From assembly GCF_030704685.1 (NCBI RefSeq), contig NZ_JAUZDX010000001.1, forward strand, positions 186,001 through 250,000: DNA of 64,000 nucleotides. Direction: 5' to 3'. Every line of letters starts with the position of its first letter. The stretch's first letter is position 1. This document shows, piece after piece, positions 1 through 11,324 of the stretch. The notes beneath the pieces were generated by a model. It had not been told where the DNA came from and ran no database searches. It saw only the letters and a program-made list of their open reading frames with translations. Origin of the DNA: Acidovorax sp. A1169 (GTDB lineage: Bacteria; Pseudomonadota; Gammaproteobacteria; Burkholderiales; Burkholderiaceae_C). Position numbers and translations under genes: made by a program.

Positions 1-206
1 ACAGCCGGCCCGCCAGCGCGGAATCCACCACGGTGGTGCTGGCCGTGTCGCAGGAGGATCTGGCCTTCATGCTCGGCGTCTCGCGCCAGAGCATCAACCG
101 CCAGCTCAAGCAGTGGGAAGAGGAGGGGATGCTGCGCGTGGGCTACCGCGTGGTCGAACTGCTCGACCGCGAACGCCTGGCCCGCTACGTGGCACAGGCC
201 GCTTGA
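1..206 (+). CDS. Crp/Fnr-family regulator, C-terminal part
   Basis: The open frame enters from the left edge and ends in TGA at 204-206. The 67 visible residues hold the winged-helix DNA-binding domain of a Crp/Fnr-type regulator: a VSQEDLAFMLGVSRQSINRQL helix-turn-helix core, then WEEEGMLRVGYRVVELLD as the wing. The cyclic-nucleotide-like sensor domain lies outside the window, so the ligand (cAMP, oxygen, NO or other) cannot be told. It is convergent with the TetR gene, with 9 bases between the stop codons. Confidence 0.85.
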   Translation, partial: SRPASAESTTVVLAVSQEDLAFMLGVSRQSINRQLKQWEEEGMLRVGYRVVELLDRERLARYVAQAA

Positions 207-215
207 TGCCGTCCT

Positions 216-953
216 TCAGTCCGCCCCGGGCGGGTTGTCCAGCGCCGCGTCAGGCTCCAGTGCCTTGATCACCATGCGGCAGATCAGCTCCTCGGCCTTG
301 CCGTAGTCGCGTTCGGTCAGCGCGGGCTTGCCCAGCAGCAGCGCGAACTGCGCCTCCTGCTCGGCATAGGCCTGGGTCACCGACCAGATGATGAACATCA
401 GGTGCGTGAAGTTCACGCGCGCGATGCGGCCCTCGCGCGCCCAGCGCTCGAAGGTGCGCACCTCGGCCTTGAGCAGCGGCCCCACCCGCGCGGCGATGGC
501 CTTGCCATAGCGTGGTGCACCGGCAATCACCTCTTTGGTGAATACCTTTGCACCATTGGGGCGCTCGCGCGAGTAGCGCAGCTTGGCGCGGATGTAGCGG
601 CGCAGCGCCTGCTGCGGGTCGTCGCTGTGCGACAGGTCTTCCATCCCGGCCAGCCATTGGGTCAGCACGTCGTCCAGCACGCGCTGGTACAGCGCTTCCT
701 TGTTCGGAAAGTAGTACAGCAGGTTGTGCCGGCTGATGCCGATGGCCGCCGCGATGCTCTCAAGAGAGGCGCCCTCGAAGCCGAACTGCGCGAAATGGTT
801 TTCCGCCTCGGTCAGTATGCCCTGCTCCTTGAGCAGGCGCGACGCGGTGGGCGCCTTGGCGGCGGTCTCCGCGGCAGGGGCGGCCGTCGGGGGGCTGAGG
901 GCTTCCGGGCGCCGCCGGGTGGGGGCGGGGGAGGGCTGTCGGGCGTCGGTCAT
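216..953 (-). CDS. TetR-family regulator, RutR type
   Basis: A 245-residue transcriptional repressor if it starts at the ATG at 953; an in-frame TTG at 983 would add 10 residues. After a proline/alanine-rich leader of about 40 residues comes a TetR helix-turn-helix (about residues 50-90, with ESIAAAIGISRHNLLYYF). The C-terminal domain, with FTKEVIAGAP and LMFIIWSVTQAYAEQ, resembles E. coli RutR, the uracil/thymine-sensing regulator of pyrimidine use. It is divergent from preT and two palindromes lie between them. The likely job, by inference, is pyrimidine-responsive control of the preT-preA-permease-hydrolase operon and of itself. The ligand is not shown by the sequence. Confidence 0.85.
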   Translation of the reverse strand: MTDARQPSPAPTRRRPEALSPPTAAPAAETAAKAPTASRLLKEQGILTEAENHFAQFGFEGASLESIAAAIGISRHNLLYYFPNKEALYQRVLDDVLTQWLAGMEDLSHSDDPQQALRRYIRAKLRYSRERPNGAKVFTKEVIAGAPRYGKAIAARVGPLLKAEVRTFERWAREGRIARVNFTHLMFIIWSVTQAYAEQEAQFALLLGKPALTERDYGKAEELICRMVIKALEPDAALDNPPGAD

Positions 954-1012
954 TGCACCATTGTGTGTCAATGTGGCTGGCAAAAGCCTGGCATGCGGCT
1001 TGCTGTAGGGAT

Positions 1013-1046
1013 TTTACTTATTGGTAAATTTTTACTGGTTGGTAAA
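1013..1046. promoter_or_regulatory. Two tandem RutR-like operators
   Basis: Two 16-base inverted repeats of the form TTTAC-N6-GTAAA lie at 1013-1028 (TTTACTTATTGGTAAA) and 1031-1046 (TTTACTGGTTGGTAAA), 18 bases apart centre to centre. They have the same length and general form as the E. coli RutR site TTGACCANNTGGTCAA, with the third base of each arm changed. They sit about 60 bases upstream of the TetR start and about 215 upstream of preT, in the 309-base divergent spacer 954-1262. Nothing else distinctive was seen in that spacer. Confidence 0.75.
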
Positions 1047-1262
1047 TTCAACGACAGCAGGGCACCGGTGCAGCCAAAGCACCGGGCACCTGCAACCCCT
1101 AGCGAGGCCCACGATGAAACCTCCGGAATTTGCGGCTGCATGCCCTTGTGCATGCACTGTTTGCGCAGCCCCCTGCCGCCGTCCGTGCGGATCGGGCTAC
1201 GCCGCTGCGTTGCCGGCGTGCAGCGCCCCCGCCCCCACCCTGACCCTGCCGGAGGAAATCTG

Positions 1263-2615
1263 ATGGACACACCCGCAAGCCACGCCTGCGGCATTCATGC
1301 CGCACGCCTGAACCTGGCCGACTACGCCACCCGCTTTGGCGACGCCCACCCGCCCTTGACCCGCCCGCAGGCGCTGATCGAGGCCGAGCGCTGCTACTAC
1401 TGCCACGACGCACCTTGCGCCACGGCCTGCCCCACGGGCATCGACATCCCCTCCTTCATCCACCGAATCGCGCAAGACAACAACCGCGGCGCCGCCCGCG
1501 CCATCCTGGAGGCGAACCCCCTGGGCGGCATGTGCGCCCGCGTCTGCCCCACCGAGGTGCTGTGCGAACAGGCCTGCGTGCGCAACACCAATGAGGACAA
1601 GCCGGTCGAGATCGGCTCGCTGCAGCGCTACGCGACCGACGCCTTCTTCGCCAAGCCCGGTGCCCCGCTGTTCCAGCGTGCCGCGCCCACCGGCAAGCGC
1701 GTTGCCGTGGTCGGTGCCGGGCCCGCAGGCCTGGCCTGCGCCCACGGACTGGCGGTACGCGGCCACGACGTCGTGCTGTTCGACGCCCGCCCCAAGCTCG
1801 GCGGCCTCAACGAGTACGGGCTGGCCAGCTACAAGACCACCGGCAACTTCGCCCAGAAGGAGGTCGAGTGGCTGCTGTCGGTGGGCGGTATCGAGGTGCG
1901 CACGCGCCAACTGCTGGGCCGCGACATGACCCTCGACAGCCTGCTGGCCAGCCATGATGCAGTGTTCCTAGGCGTGGGCCTGTCGGGCGTGAACGCTCTG
2001 GGCATCGCCGAGCCCACGGCCACCGGTGTGCGCAATGCCGTGGACTTCATTGCCGAGCTGCGCCAGACCAGCGACCTGTCCACCCTGCCCGTGGGCCGCA
2101 GCGTGGTGGTCATCGGCGGCGGCATGACGGCGGTGGATGCCGCGGTGCAGTCGCGCAAGCTGGGTGCCGAAGAGGTGACGATTGCCTACCGCCGCGGGGC
2201 CGAGAGCATGTCCGCCTCGCACGTCGAGCAGGAGTGGGCGCAGACCAACGGCGTCACCATCCGCCACTTCGCTGCGCCCAAGGAGGTGCTCAGTGCCGAT
2301 GGCGCTGTGACCGGCGTGCGCTTTGCCGCCACGGCCCTGGAAGGCGGCCGGCTCATTGAAACCGGTGAGAACTTCGTGATCCCGGCCGACATGGTGCTCA
2401 AGGCCATTGGCCAGACCTATGTGCCCGAGCCCGTGGGCCAGGCCATCGCCCTCACCGGCGGTCGCATCGCTACCGACGCGGACGGCCGCACCAGCCTGGC
2501 CCGGGTGTGGGCCGGCGGCGACTGCCGGGCCGGCGGGCGCGACCTGACCGTGGAGGCCGTGGAGCACGGCAAGGTGGCAGCCGTGTCCATCCACGCCGCG
2601 CTGCAAGGCGCCTGA
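1263..2615 (+). CDS. preT: NAD-dependent dihydropyrimidine dehydrogenase, PreT subunit
   Basis: A 450-residue flavoprotein subunit that passes electrons between NAD(H) and PreA in the first step of pyrimidine degradation (uracil/thymine to the 5,6-dihydro forms). The N-terminal region has the Fe-S cysteine pattern CYYCHDAPCATACPTGIDIP followed by CARVCPTEVLCEQACV, as in GltD and the N-terminus of eukaryotic DPD. An FAD fold follows (VVGAGPAGLACAHGL, about residue 140), then an NAD(P)H fold (VVIGGGMTAVDAAV, about residue 280). The start is the ATG after a strong GGAGGAAAT at 1250-1258; the open frame runs much further upstream but without a credible site. First gene of the operon, 44 bases before preA. 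Confidence 0.95.
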   Translation: MDTPASHACGIHAARLNLADYATRFGDAHPPLTRPQALIEAERCYYCHDAPCATACPTGIDIPSFIHRIAQDNNRGAARAILEANPLGGMCARVCPTEVLCEQACVRNTNEDKPVEIGSLQRYATDAFFAKPGAPLFQRAAPTGKRVAVVGAGPAGLACAHGLAVRGHDVVLFDARPKLGGLNEYGLASYKTTGNFAQKEVEWLLSVGGIEVRTRQLLGRDMTLDSLLASHDAVFLGVGLSGVNALGIAEPTATGVRNAVDFIAELRQTSDLSTLPVGRSVVVIGGGMTAVDAAVQSRKLGAEEVTIAYRRGAESMSASHVEQEWAQTNGVTIRHFAAPKEVLSADGAVTGVRFAATALEGGRLIETGENFVIPADMVLKAIGQTYVPEPVGQAIALTGGRIATDADGRTSLARVWAGGDCRAGGRDLTVEAVEHGKVAAVSIHAALQGA

Positions 2616-2659
2616 GCCCGCGCCACTGCGCAACCATCCCTACACCGGAGCACCACACC

Positions 2660-3967
2660 ATGGCCGACATCCGCAGCAATTTCCTGGGCATCAGCAGCCC
2701 CAACCCCTTCTGGCTGGCCTCAGCGCCGCCGACCGACAAGGAAGTCAACGTCACCCGCGCCTTCGAGGCCGGCTGGGGTGGCGTGGTCTGGAAGACCCTG
2801 GGCGAGGACCCCTCGGTCGTCAACGTCAACGGGCCGCGCTACGCCACGCTGATGTCGCAGGACCGGCACGTGATCGGGCTGAACAACATCGAGCTCATCA
2901 CCGACCGGCCGCTGCACACCAACCTCGAAGAGATCAAGCGCGTCAAGCGCAACTGGCCTGACCGCGCCATGATCGTCTCGCTCATGGTGCCCTGCGAGGA
3001 GCAGAGCTGGAAGAACATTCTGCCGCTGGTCGAGGACACTGGGGCCGATGGCATCGAACTGAACTTCGGCTGCCCGCACGGCATGAGCGAGCGCGGCATG
3101 GGCGCCGCCGTGGGCCAGGTGCCCGAGTACATCCAGATGGTGACGGCCTGGTGCAAGCACTACAGCCGCCTGCCGGTGATCGTCAAGCTCACGCCCAACA
3201 TCACCGACGTGCGCCAGCCGGCGCGCGCGGCCAAGGCCGGTGGGGCCGATGCGGTGTCGCTGATCAACACCATCAACTCCATCATGGGCGTGGACCTGGA
3301 CCGCATGACCATGAGCCCCAGCACCGACGGCTGGGGATCGCACGGCGGCTACTGCGGCCCGGCCGTCAAACCCATCGCCCTGAACATGGTGGCCGAGATC
3401 GCGCGCGACGCGCAGACCGCGGGCCTGCCCATCAGCGGCATCGGCGGCATCACCACCTGGCGCGACGCGGCCGAGTACATCGCGCTGGGCTGCGGCACGG
3501 TGCAGGTGTGCACCGCCGCCATGGTCTACGGCTTCAAGATCGTGCAGGACATGTGCGACGGCCTGTCCAACTTCATGGACGAGCGCGGCTACAAGACCAT
3601 TGAAGACTTTAAGGGCCAGGCCGTGCCCACCGTCAAGGACTGGAAGAACCTCAACCTCAACCACATCGACAAGGCCGTCATCAACCAGGACGCCTGCATC
3701 CAGTGCGGCCGCTGCCACGTGGTCTGCGAGGACACCTCGCACCAGGCCATCACCTTCACCAAGGAAGGCGGCGTGCGCAAGTTCGAGGTCAACGATGCCG
3801 AGTGCGTGGGCTGCAACCTGTGCGTCTCCATCTGCCCGGTGCCCGAGTGCATCACCCTGCGCAGCCTGGAGCCTGGGGAGGTGGATGTGCGCACGGGCAA
3901 GGTCGTGACCGGCGAGTACGCCAACTGGACCACCCATGCCAACAACCCGCAGCGCGTGGTGGCTTGA
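2660..3967 (+). CDS. preA: NAD-dependent dihydropyrimidine dehydrogenase, PreA subunit
   Basis: A 435-residue catalytic subunit with FMN and Fe-S clusters that reduces uracil and thymine together with PreT. Residues 1 to about 310 form a dihydroorotate-dehydrogenase-like TIM barrel (ELNFGCPHGMSERGMG; IVKLTPNI; ISGIGGITTWRDAAEYI). A C-terminal ferredoxin domain from about residue 340 carries two [4Fe-4S] motifs, CIQCGRCHVVC and CVGCNLCVSICPVPEC. The start is the ATG preceded by GGAG at 2646. It lies between preT and the permease and matches the family length. Confidence 0.96.
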   Translation: MADIRSNFLGISSPNPFWLASAPPTDKEVNVTRAFEAGWGGVVWKTLGEDPSVVNVNGPRYATLMSQDRHVIGLNNIELITDRPLHTNLEEIKRVKRNWPDRAMIVSLMVPCEEQSWKNILPLVEDTGADGIELNFGCPHGMSERGMGAAVGQVPEYIQMVTAWCKHYSRLPVIVKLTPNITDVRQPARAAKAGGADAVSLINTINSIMGVDLDRMTMSPSTDGWGSHGGYCGPAVKPIALNMVAEIARDAQTAGLPISGIGGITTWRDAAEYIALGCGTVQVCTAAMVYGFKIVQDMCDGLSNFMDERGYKTIEDFKGQAVPTVKDWKNLNLNHIDKAVINQDACIQCGRCHVVCEDTSHQAITFTKEGGVRKFEVNDAECVGCNLCVSICPVPECITLRSLEPGEVDVRTGKVVTGEYANWTTHANNPQRVVA

Positions 3968-4161
3968 AATGGCTGGCCACCGGTGCTCAATCGCAACGCA
4001 GTGTTGCGCTGCATCTGGCGCAGTGCCCCGCCGGTCGATAGCATCGCTCGCTTCCCCCGGAACGTGAATATGTTCCTGCCCGCCATCTGCCAGCACCGGA
4101 GCGCCGAACCAGACAGCGGGTTGTGTGCAACCCCAACGAAGTCTTTCACAGGAGTACAGGC
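3968..4161. other. Spacer between preA and the permease, with a short palindrome
   Basis: No gene is supported in these 194 bases. GGAAC-gtgaatat-GTTCC at 4059-4076 is a short inverted repeat of unknown meaning. The permease ribosome-binding site GGAG is at 4151-4154. No copy of the TTTAC-N6-GTAAA operator is present, so the permease is probably transcribed from the preT promoter. Confidence 0.5.
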
Positions 4162-7144
<2,983 letters not shown>

Positions 7145-7168
7145 TAGAACCGCACTCCGGAGAACACC

Positions 7169-8425
7169 ATGGACACCCAAGTCAAGACCGACATCGACAG
7201 CCTGCGCATCAACGGCGAGCGCCTGTGGGATTCACTCATGGAGCTGGCCCAGATCGGCGCCACGCCCAAGGGAGGCGTGTGCCGCCTGACACTGACCGAC
7301 CTGGACAAGCAGGGCCGGGACCTGGTCACGCGCTGGGCGCGCGAGGCCGGCATGAGCGTGACCATCGACCAGATCGGCAACGGCTTCATGCGCCGTCCCG
7401 GGCGCAACAACAGCCTGCCGCCCATCATGACCGGTAGCCACATCGACACCCAGCCCACGGGCGGCAAGTTCGACGGCAACTACGGGGTGCTGGCCGGCAT
7501 CGAGGTGGTGCGCACCCTGAACGACCACGGCATCGAGACCGAGGCCCCGATCGAGGTGGCCTTCTGGACCAACGAAGAAGGCTCGCGCTTCGTGCCGGTG
7601 ATGATGGGCTCGGGCGTGTTCGCCAAGGCCTTCACGCTGGAGCATGCCTACGCCGCCACCGACACCGAGGGCAAGACCGTCAAGGGAGAGTTGGAACGCA
7701 TCGGCTACATCGGCGAGCAGGTGCCGGGTGACCACCCCATCGGCGCGTACTTCGAGACCCACATCGAGCAGGGCCCGGTGCTGGAGGACCACGACAAGAC
7801 CATCGGCGTGGTGACCGGCGTGCTCGGCATCCGCTGGTACGACTGCACCGTCACCGGCATGGAGGCCCATGCCGGGCCGACGCCCATGGCCCTGCGCAAG
7901 GATGCGCTGCAGGTCGCCACGCACCTCATGCAGGAGGTGGTGGCCTGCGCCCACCGCCACCCGCCGCACGGGCGCGGCACGGTGGGCATGGTGCACGTGC
8001 ACCCCAACAGCCGCAATGTCATCCCGGGCCAGGTCAAGTTCAGCATCGACCTGCGCAATGCCACCGATGCGCTGTGCGAGAGCATGGACCAGGACATCCG
8101 CGCCGTGGCCGCTAAGTTGAGCGCCGACACTGGCCTGCCGATCGTGATCGAGCAGGTTTCGGCCTACCCGGCGCAGGTGTTCCACGCCGACTGTGTGGAC
8201 GCGGTGGCGCGCGCTGCCGCCAAGCTGGGCTACTCCAACATGCCCGCCGTTTCGGGCGCGGGGCACGACGCCGTCTACATGGCGCGCCTGGCGCCCGCCG
8301 GCATGGTCTTCATCCCCTGCAAGGACGGCATCAGCCACAACGAGATCGAGGACGCCAAGCCCGAGCACATCACGGCGGGCTGCAATGTGCTGCTGCACGC
8401 CATGCTGGAGCGCGCAGGCACCTGA
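7169..8425 (+). CDS. Zn-dependent N-carbamoyl amidohydrolase (beta-ureidopropionase type)
   Basis: A 418-residue M20/allantoate-amidohydrolase-family enzyme. Visible metal and active-site motifs are GSHIDTQPTGGKFDGNYGVL, TNEEGSRF, HIEQGPVLE, AHAGPTPM in the lid domain and SGAGHDAVYMA near the end. By position it should cleave N-carbamoyl-beta-alanine and N-carbamoyl-beta-aminoisobutyrate, giving the amino acid, CO2 and ammonia: the third step after PreTA and dihydropyrimidinase. The family also holds L-carbamoylases (HyuC/AmaB) and allantoate hydrolases, so the substrate is inferred from context. The ATG follows CCGGAGAACACC. Confidence 0.93.
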   Translation: MDTQVKTDIDSLRINGERLWDSLMELAQIGATPKGGVCRLTLTDLDKQGRDLVTRWAREAGMSVTIDQIGNGFMRRPGRNNSLPPIMTGSHIDTQPTGGKFDGNYGVLAGIEVVRTLNDHGIETEAPIEVAFWTNEEGSRFVPVMMGSGVFAKAFTLEHAYAATDTEGKTVKGELERIGYIGEQVPGDHPIGAYFETHIEQGPVLEDHDKTIGVVTGVLGIRWYDCTVTGMEAHAGPTPMALRKDALQVATHLMQEVVACAHRHPPHGRGTVGMVHVHPNSRNVIPGQVKFSIDLRNATDALCESMDQDIRAVAAKLSADTGLPIVIEQVSAYPAQVFHADCVDAVARAAAKLGYSNMPAVSGAGHDAVYMARLAPAGMVFIPCKDGISHNEIEDAKPEHITAGCNVLLHAMLERAGT

Positions 8426-8521
8426 GCCTGCCCACCCTCGCCGTCGTTGTGGCTGCGCGACACGCCGAGCGGGTTTTACATTTGGCGCTTTGGCTGAGCC
8501 TGAGAAGCTGTCCTGGCCTCG

Positions 8522-8543
8522 CCGCGTTTGTACACGCGGTTTT
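8522..8543 (+). terminator. Likely terminator of the pyrimidine operon
   Basis: CCGCGT-ttgtac-ACGCGG followed by TTTT, about 100 bases after the amidohydrolase stop. A second inverted repeat, AAAACCGTG-acaaa-CACGGGTTTT, follows at 8576-8599 and could be a back-up terminator or an operator for the chemoreceptor gene. Confidence 0.5.
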
Positions 8544-8673
8544 GCGGCCTGCTGCGCCCGTCATTCAGATGTGACAAAACCGTGACAAACACGGGTTTTG
8601 ATTAAAAATTGGGCAACTCGGGTGTATCTTCTGGTTACGTCTTGTTCCGTATCCTGAGAGAGAAAGCCCGCCC

Positions 8674-10197
8674 ATGAAATTGCGAACCCGAATCCTGTGG
8701 CTGTGTGCGGCCACCCTGCTAGGGTTGGTCGTGCTCTCCGCCGTGGCGTTGACCACGCTGTACCAGTCGATGATGAAGGAGCGCACGGCGCAGCTGTCCA
8801 ACCTGGTGGTGCTGGCCCATGCGGCGGCGCAAAAGGCCCATGACCAGGAGAAAAGCGGGGCGCTCTCCAAGGAGGATGCGCAGAAGGAGGCCAAGCGCAA
8901 CATCGGCAGCTTCGTCGACAAGGACAAGTACTTCTTCGTCCGCGGCTTCACCGACGACGTGAACTACGTGCATCCCAACCCCAAGCGCATCGGCATCGTC
9001 GATGAAAAGGGCGGCAAGGAAGCCGGCGTGCGCTACCGCGCGGCGCTGCAGGGCAAGACCATCGGCACCGTGATCGCCAAGGGCACGCGCCCAGGTGCCA
9101 AGGACGAGGTGGAAAAGCTCTACGCCGTCATCAAGTTCGAGCCGTGGGACTGGACGATCGGCTTTGGCGACTACATCGACGACATCGACCACGCCTTCTG
9201 GCGCGAGACGGCCATCCTGCTGTCCATCGGCGCCGTGCTGATGCTCGTCATCGCGCTCATGGCCTGGCAGATGCTGCGCACGCTGGTGCACCAGCTCGGC
9301 GGCGAGCCCCAGTACGCGGCCGACGTGGTCACGCAGATCGCCGAGGGCAACCTGGCCGTGGAGGTGATTACCCAGCCGGGCGACCAGACCAGCATCCTGC
9401 ATGCCATCCGCGCCATGCGCGACAACCTGGCCCACCTGGTGCGCCAGGTGCGCGACAGCACCGATTCGATCAACACCGCCTCGGCCGAGATCGCTGCCGG
9501 CAACGGCGACCTGTCGGGCCGCACCGAGTCGCAGGCGAGTGCCCTGCAGGAGACTGCGGCATCGATGGAGCAGCTGACCTCCACCGTGCAGCAGAATGCA
9601 AACAACGCGCGCCGTGCCGACGAGCTGGCGCGCGCCGCCTCCGACATGGCCGTGCGTGGTGGCGACGTGGTGCAGCAGGTGGTGGGCACCATGGGCTCCA
9701 TCGACCAGTCCTCGCGCAAGATCGTGGACATCATCAGCGTGATCGACGGCATCGCTTTCCAGACCAACATCCTGGCCCTGAATGCGGCTGTCGAAGCGGC
9801 ACGCGCAGGCGAACAGGGCCGGGGCTTTGCCGTGGTAGCCAGCGAAGTGCGCAGCCTGGCGCAGCGCAGCGCCGCTGCCGCCAAGGAGATCAAGGGCCTG
9901 ATCGACGACTCCGTGGCCAAGGTCGGTGTGGGCACCCAGCTCGTCGAGCAGGCCGGCTCCACCATGCGCGAGGTGGTCGACGGCGTGAAGAACGTGACCA
10001 CCATGGTGGCCGAAATCAGCGCTGCCAGTGCCGAGCAGAGCGCGGGCATCGCCCAGGTGAACCAGGCCATCTCGCAGATGGACCAGGGCACGCAGCAGAA
10101 CGCCGCGCTGGTCGAAGAGGCCTTGGCAGCCGCCCAGTCGCTGAGCCAGCAGGCCGTGGCGCTGGCGCAGACCGTGGGGCAGTTCCGCGTGGCTTGA
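8674..10197 (+). CDS. Methyl-accepting chemotaxis protein with single Cache sensor
   Basis: A 507-residue membrane chemoreceptor. TM1 is at about residues 7-29. A periplasmic single-Cache domain of about 150 residues follows ([36 protein letters not shown]). TM2 is at about 180-205, then HAMP, then the cytoplasmic signalling domain with the conserved hairpin tip around [24 protein letters not shown]. There is no CheR-docking pentapeptide at the C-terminus, which ends GQFRVA. It stands alone between terminators, directly after the pyrimidine operon; a link to pyrimidine taxis is only positional. Confidence 0.93.
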   Translation: MKLRTRILWLCAATLLGLVVLSAVALTTLYQSMMKERTAQLSNLVVLAHAAAQKAHDQEKSGALSKEDAQKEAKRNIGSFVDKDKYFFVRGFTDDVNYVHPNPKRIGIVDEKGGKEAGVRYRAALQGKTIGTVIAKGTRPGAKDEVEKLYAVIKFEPWDWTIGFGDYIDDIDHAFWRETAILLSIGAVLMLVIALMAWQMLRTLVHQLGGEPQYAADVVTQIAEGNLAVEVITQPGDQTSILHAIRAMRDNLAHLVRQVRDSTDSINTASAEIAAGNGDLSGRTESQASALQETAASMEQLTSTVQQNANNARRADELARAASDMAVRGGDVVQQVVGTMGSIDQSSRKIVDIISVIDGIAFQTNILALNAAVEAARAGEQGRGFAVVASEVRSLAQRSAAAAKEIKGLIDDSVAKVGVGTQLVEQAGSTMREVVDGVKNVTTMVAEISAASAEQSAGIAQVNQAISQMDQGTQQNAALVEEALAAAQSLSQQAVALAQTVGQFRVA

Positions 10198-10215
10198 TCC
10201 CTGTCGGGCCTCTCC

Positions 10216-10242
10216 AAAGGCAGGGCTCGCCCTGCCTTTTTC
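10216..10242 (+). terminator. Rho-independent terminator of the chemoreceptor gene
   Basis: A perfect 10-base stem, AAAGGCAGGG-ctcg-CCCTGCCTTT, ending in a T run, 19 bases after the stop codon and just before the convergent nadM end. Confidence 0.9.
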
Positions 10243-10253
10243 GCTTCCAGGCG

Positions 10254-11324
10254 CTATGCGGTTTGCGTGGCCGATCCGGTCAGCCCCAGAAAGTGGTCCA
10301 GCATGTGGAAGTGGTCTTCGAAGAATTCCTCTTCCATGCCCGCCAGCTCGGCAATCGGCGTCCACTGCACCTGCTGGGCATCGTCGTCGGCCTGCACGGT
10401 GGGGAATGGGGCCTTGCCCAGATCGAAGTAGTGCGCATGCGTGAGCGTGCGCCCGCGCTGGCTGCGGTCGGGGTGGTCGAACACGGCTACGGTCTGCAGC
10501 GCGGCACGCATGGTGGCCTCGGGCAGATTGCAGTGGGTTTCTTCCACCAACTCGCGCAGGCAGGACTGCCACACCGTCTCGCGCTGCTCGATGAAGCCGC
10601 CGGGCACGGCCAGTTGGCTCTTGCCGGGCGCATGGGCGCGGCGGATCAACAGCACATGGTCCTGGCAGCGCAGCACGGCGTCGACCGTCACGAACACGGG
10701 CGGGTAGGGTGCTGCGGACCAGGCCTCGCGGTAGCGGCGCAGCATGCGCCATTCTTCCTGCAGGGCCGCGAAGTGCGGCGTCTGTGCAAAGCGTTCGAGA
10801 AAGGCCAGCGTGCTCGCGGGCATCTCGCCGCGCAGGTCGTCGAGTGCCGTGCGCACGGTGGTCGGCGTGGCACCGAAGTAGGCGTCGCGGATGGCCGTGG
10901 CGTCGATGCGGCCCTGGCGCTCCATGTGGATCAGCTCCCAGCCCGGGAAGGCACCCAGGTAGCTGCTGGTCGCGTCCTTGAAGTGGCCGACCAGGCCGAT
11001 GCGGCCTGCCTCGGGCGCGATGCGGGCCACGCCCTCGCGCACGGCCTGTACCCACACGGCCTCGTTGTAATAGTCGCGCACGGGCAGCACCTGCACGCGG
11101 GTTCGGTCGGCCTCGGGCAGGGCCTCGCGCAGCATCTGCTCGCGTTCGGCCGCGGTGAAGGGGTTCTTGGGCGAGCGGGCCTGCCAGGCCGAGCCCATGA
11201 CCACGATGACCCGGTGCGCGCTGTCCAGCGCACGCTGCAAAAGGGCCATGTGGCCCTGGTGGACCGGCTCGAAGCGGCCGATATAGAGGGCGGTGTCGTA
11301 CATGGGGTGTATTGGATCAGACAT
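10254..11324 (-). CDS. nadM: Bifunctional NMN adenylyltransferase / Nudix hydrolase
   Basis: A two-domain 356-residue protein. The N-terminal nucleotidyltransferase domain (about 1-180) has GRFEPVHQGHMALL, the HxGH-type site that joins NMN and ATP into NAD. The C-terminal Nudix domain (about 195-345) has the box G-x5-E-x7-RELVEE (GFIEQRETVWQSCLRELVEET), expected to cleave ADP-ribose. This arrangement matches the Synechocystis Slr0787 and Francisella NadM-Nudix enzymes. The ATG at 11324 overlaps the nadE stop (ATGTCTGA); an internal ATG at 11303 is an alternative. Last gene of the NAD operon. Confidence 0.92.
   Translation of the reverse strand: MSDPIHPMYDTALYIGRFEPVHQGHMALLQRALDSAHRVIVVMGSAWQARSPKNPFTAAEREQMLREALPEADRTRVQVLPVRDYYNEAVWVQAVREGVARIAPEAGRIGLVGHFKDATSSYLGAFPGWELIHMERQGRIDATAIRDAYFGATPTTVRTALDDLRGEMPASTLAFLERFAQTPHFAALQEEWRMLRRYREAWSAAPYPPVFVTVDAVLRCQDHVLLIRRAHAPGKSQLAVPGGFIEQRETVWQSCLRELVEETHCNLPEATMRAALQTVAVFDHPDRSQRGRTLTHAHYFDLGKAPFPTVQADDDAQQVQWTPIAELAGMEEEFFEDHFHMLDHFLGLTGSATQTA

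Noticed and set aside
1021-1048. CRISPR-like or tandem repeat reading of TTGGTAAATT
   Set aside because: Only two copies 18 bases apart, each part of a palindrome; best explained as operators.
402-1262. N-terminal extension of PreT by 287 residues
   Set aside because: It overlaps the TetR gene in antisense and the operators; the ATG at 1263 has a strong ribosome-binding site and gives the family length.
4059-4076. GGAAC-N8-GTTCC palindrome as a terminator of preTA
   Set aside because: The stem is only 5 bases with no T run, so it is listed only in the spacer description.
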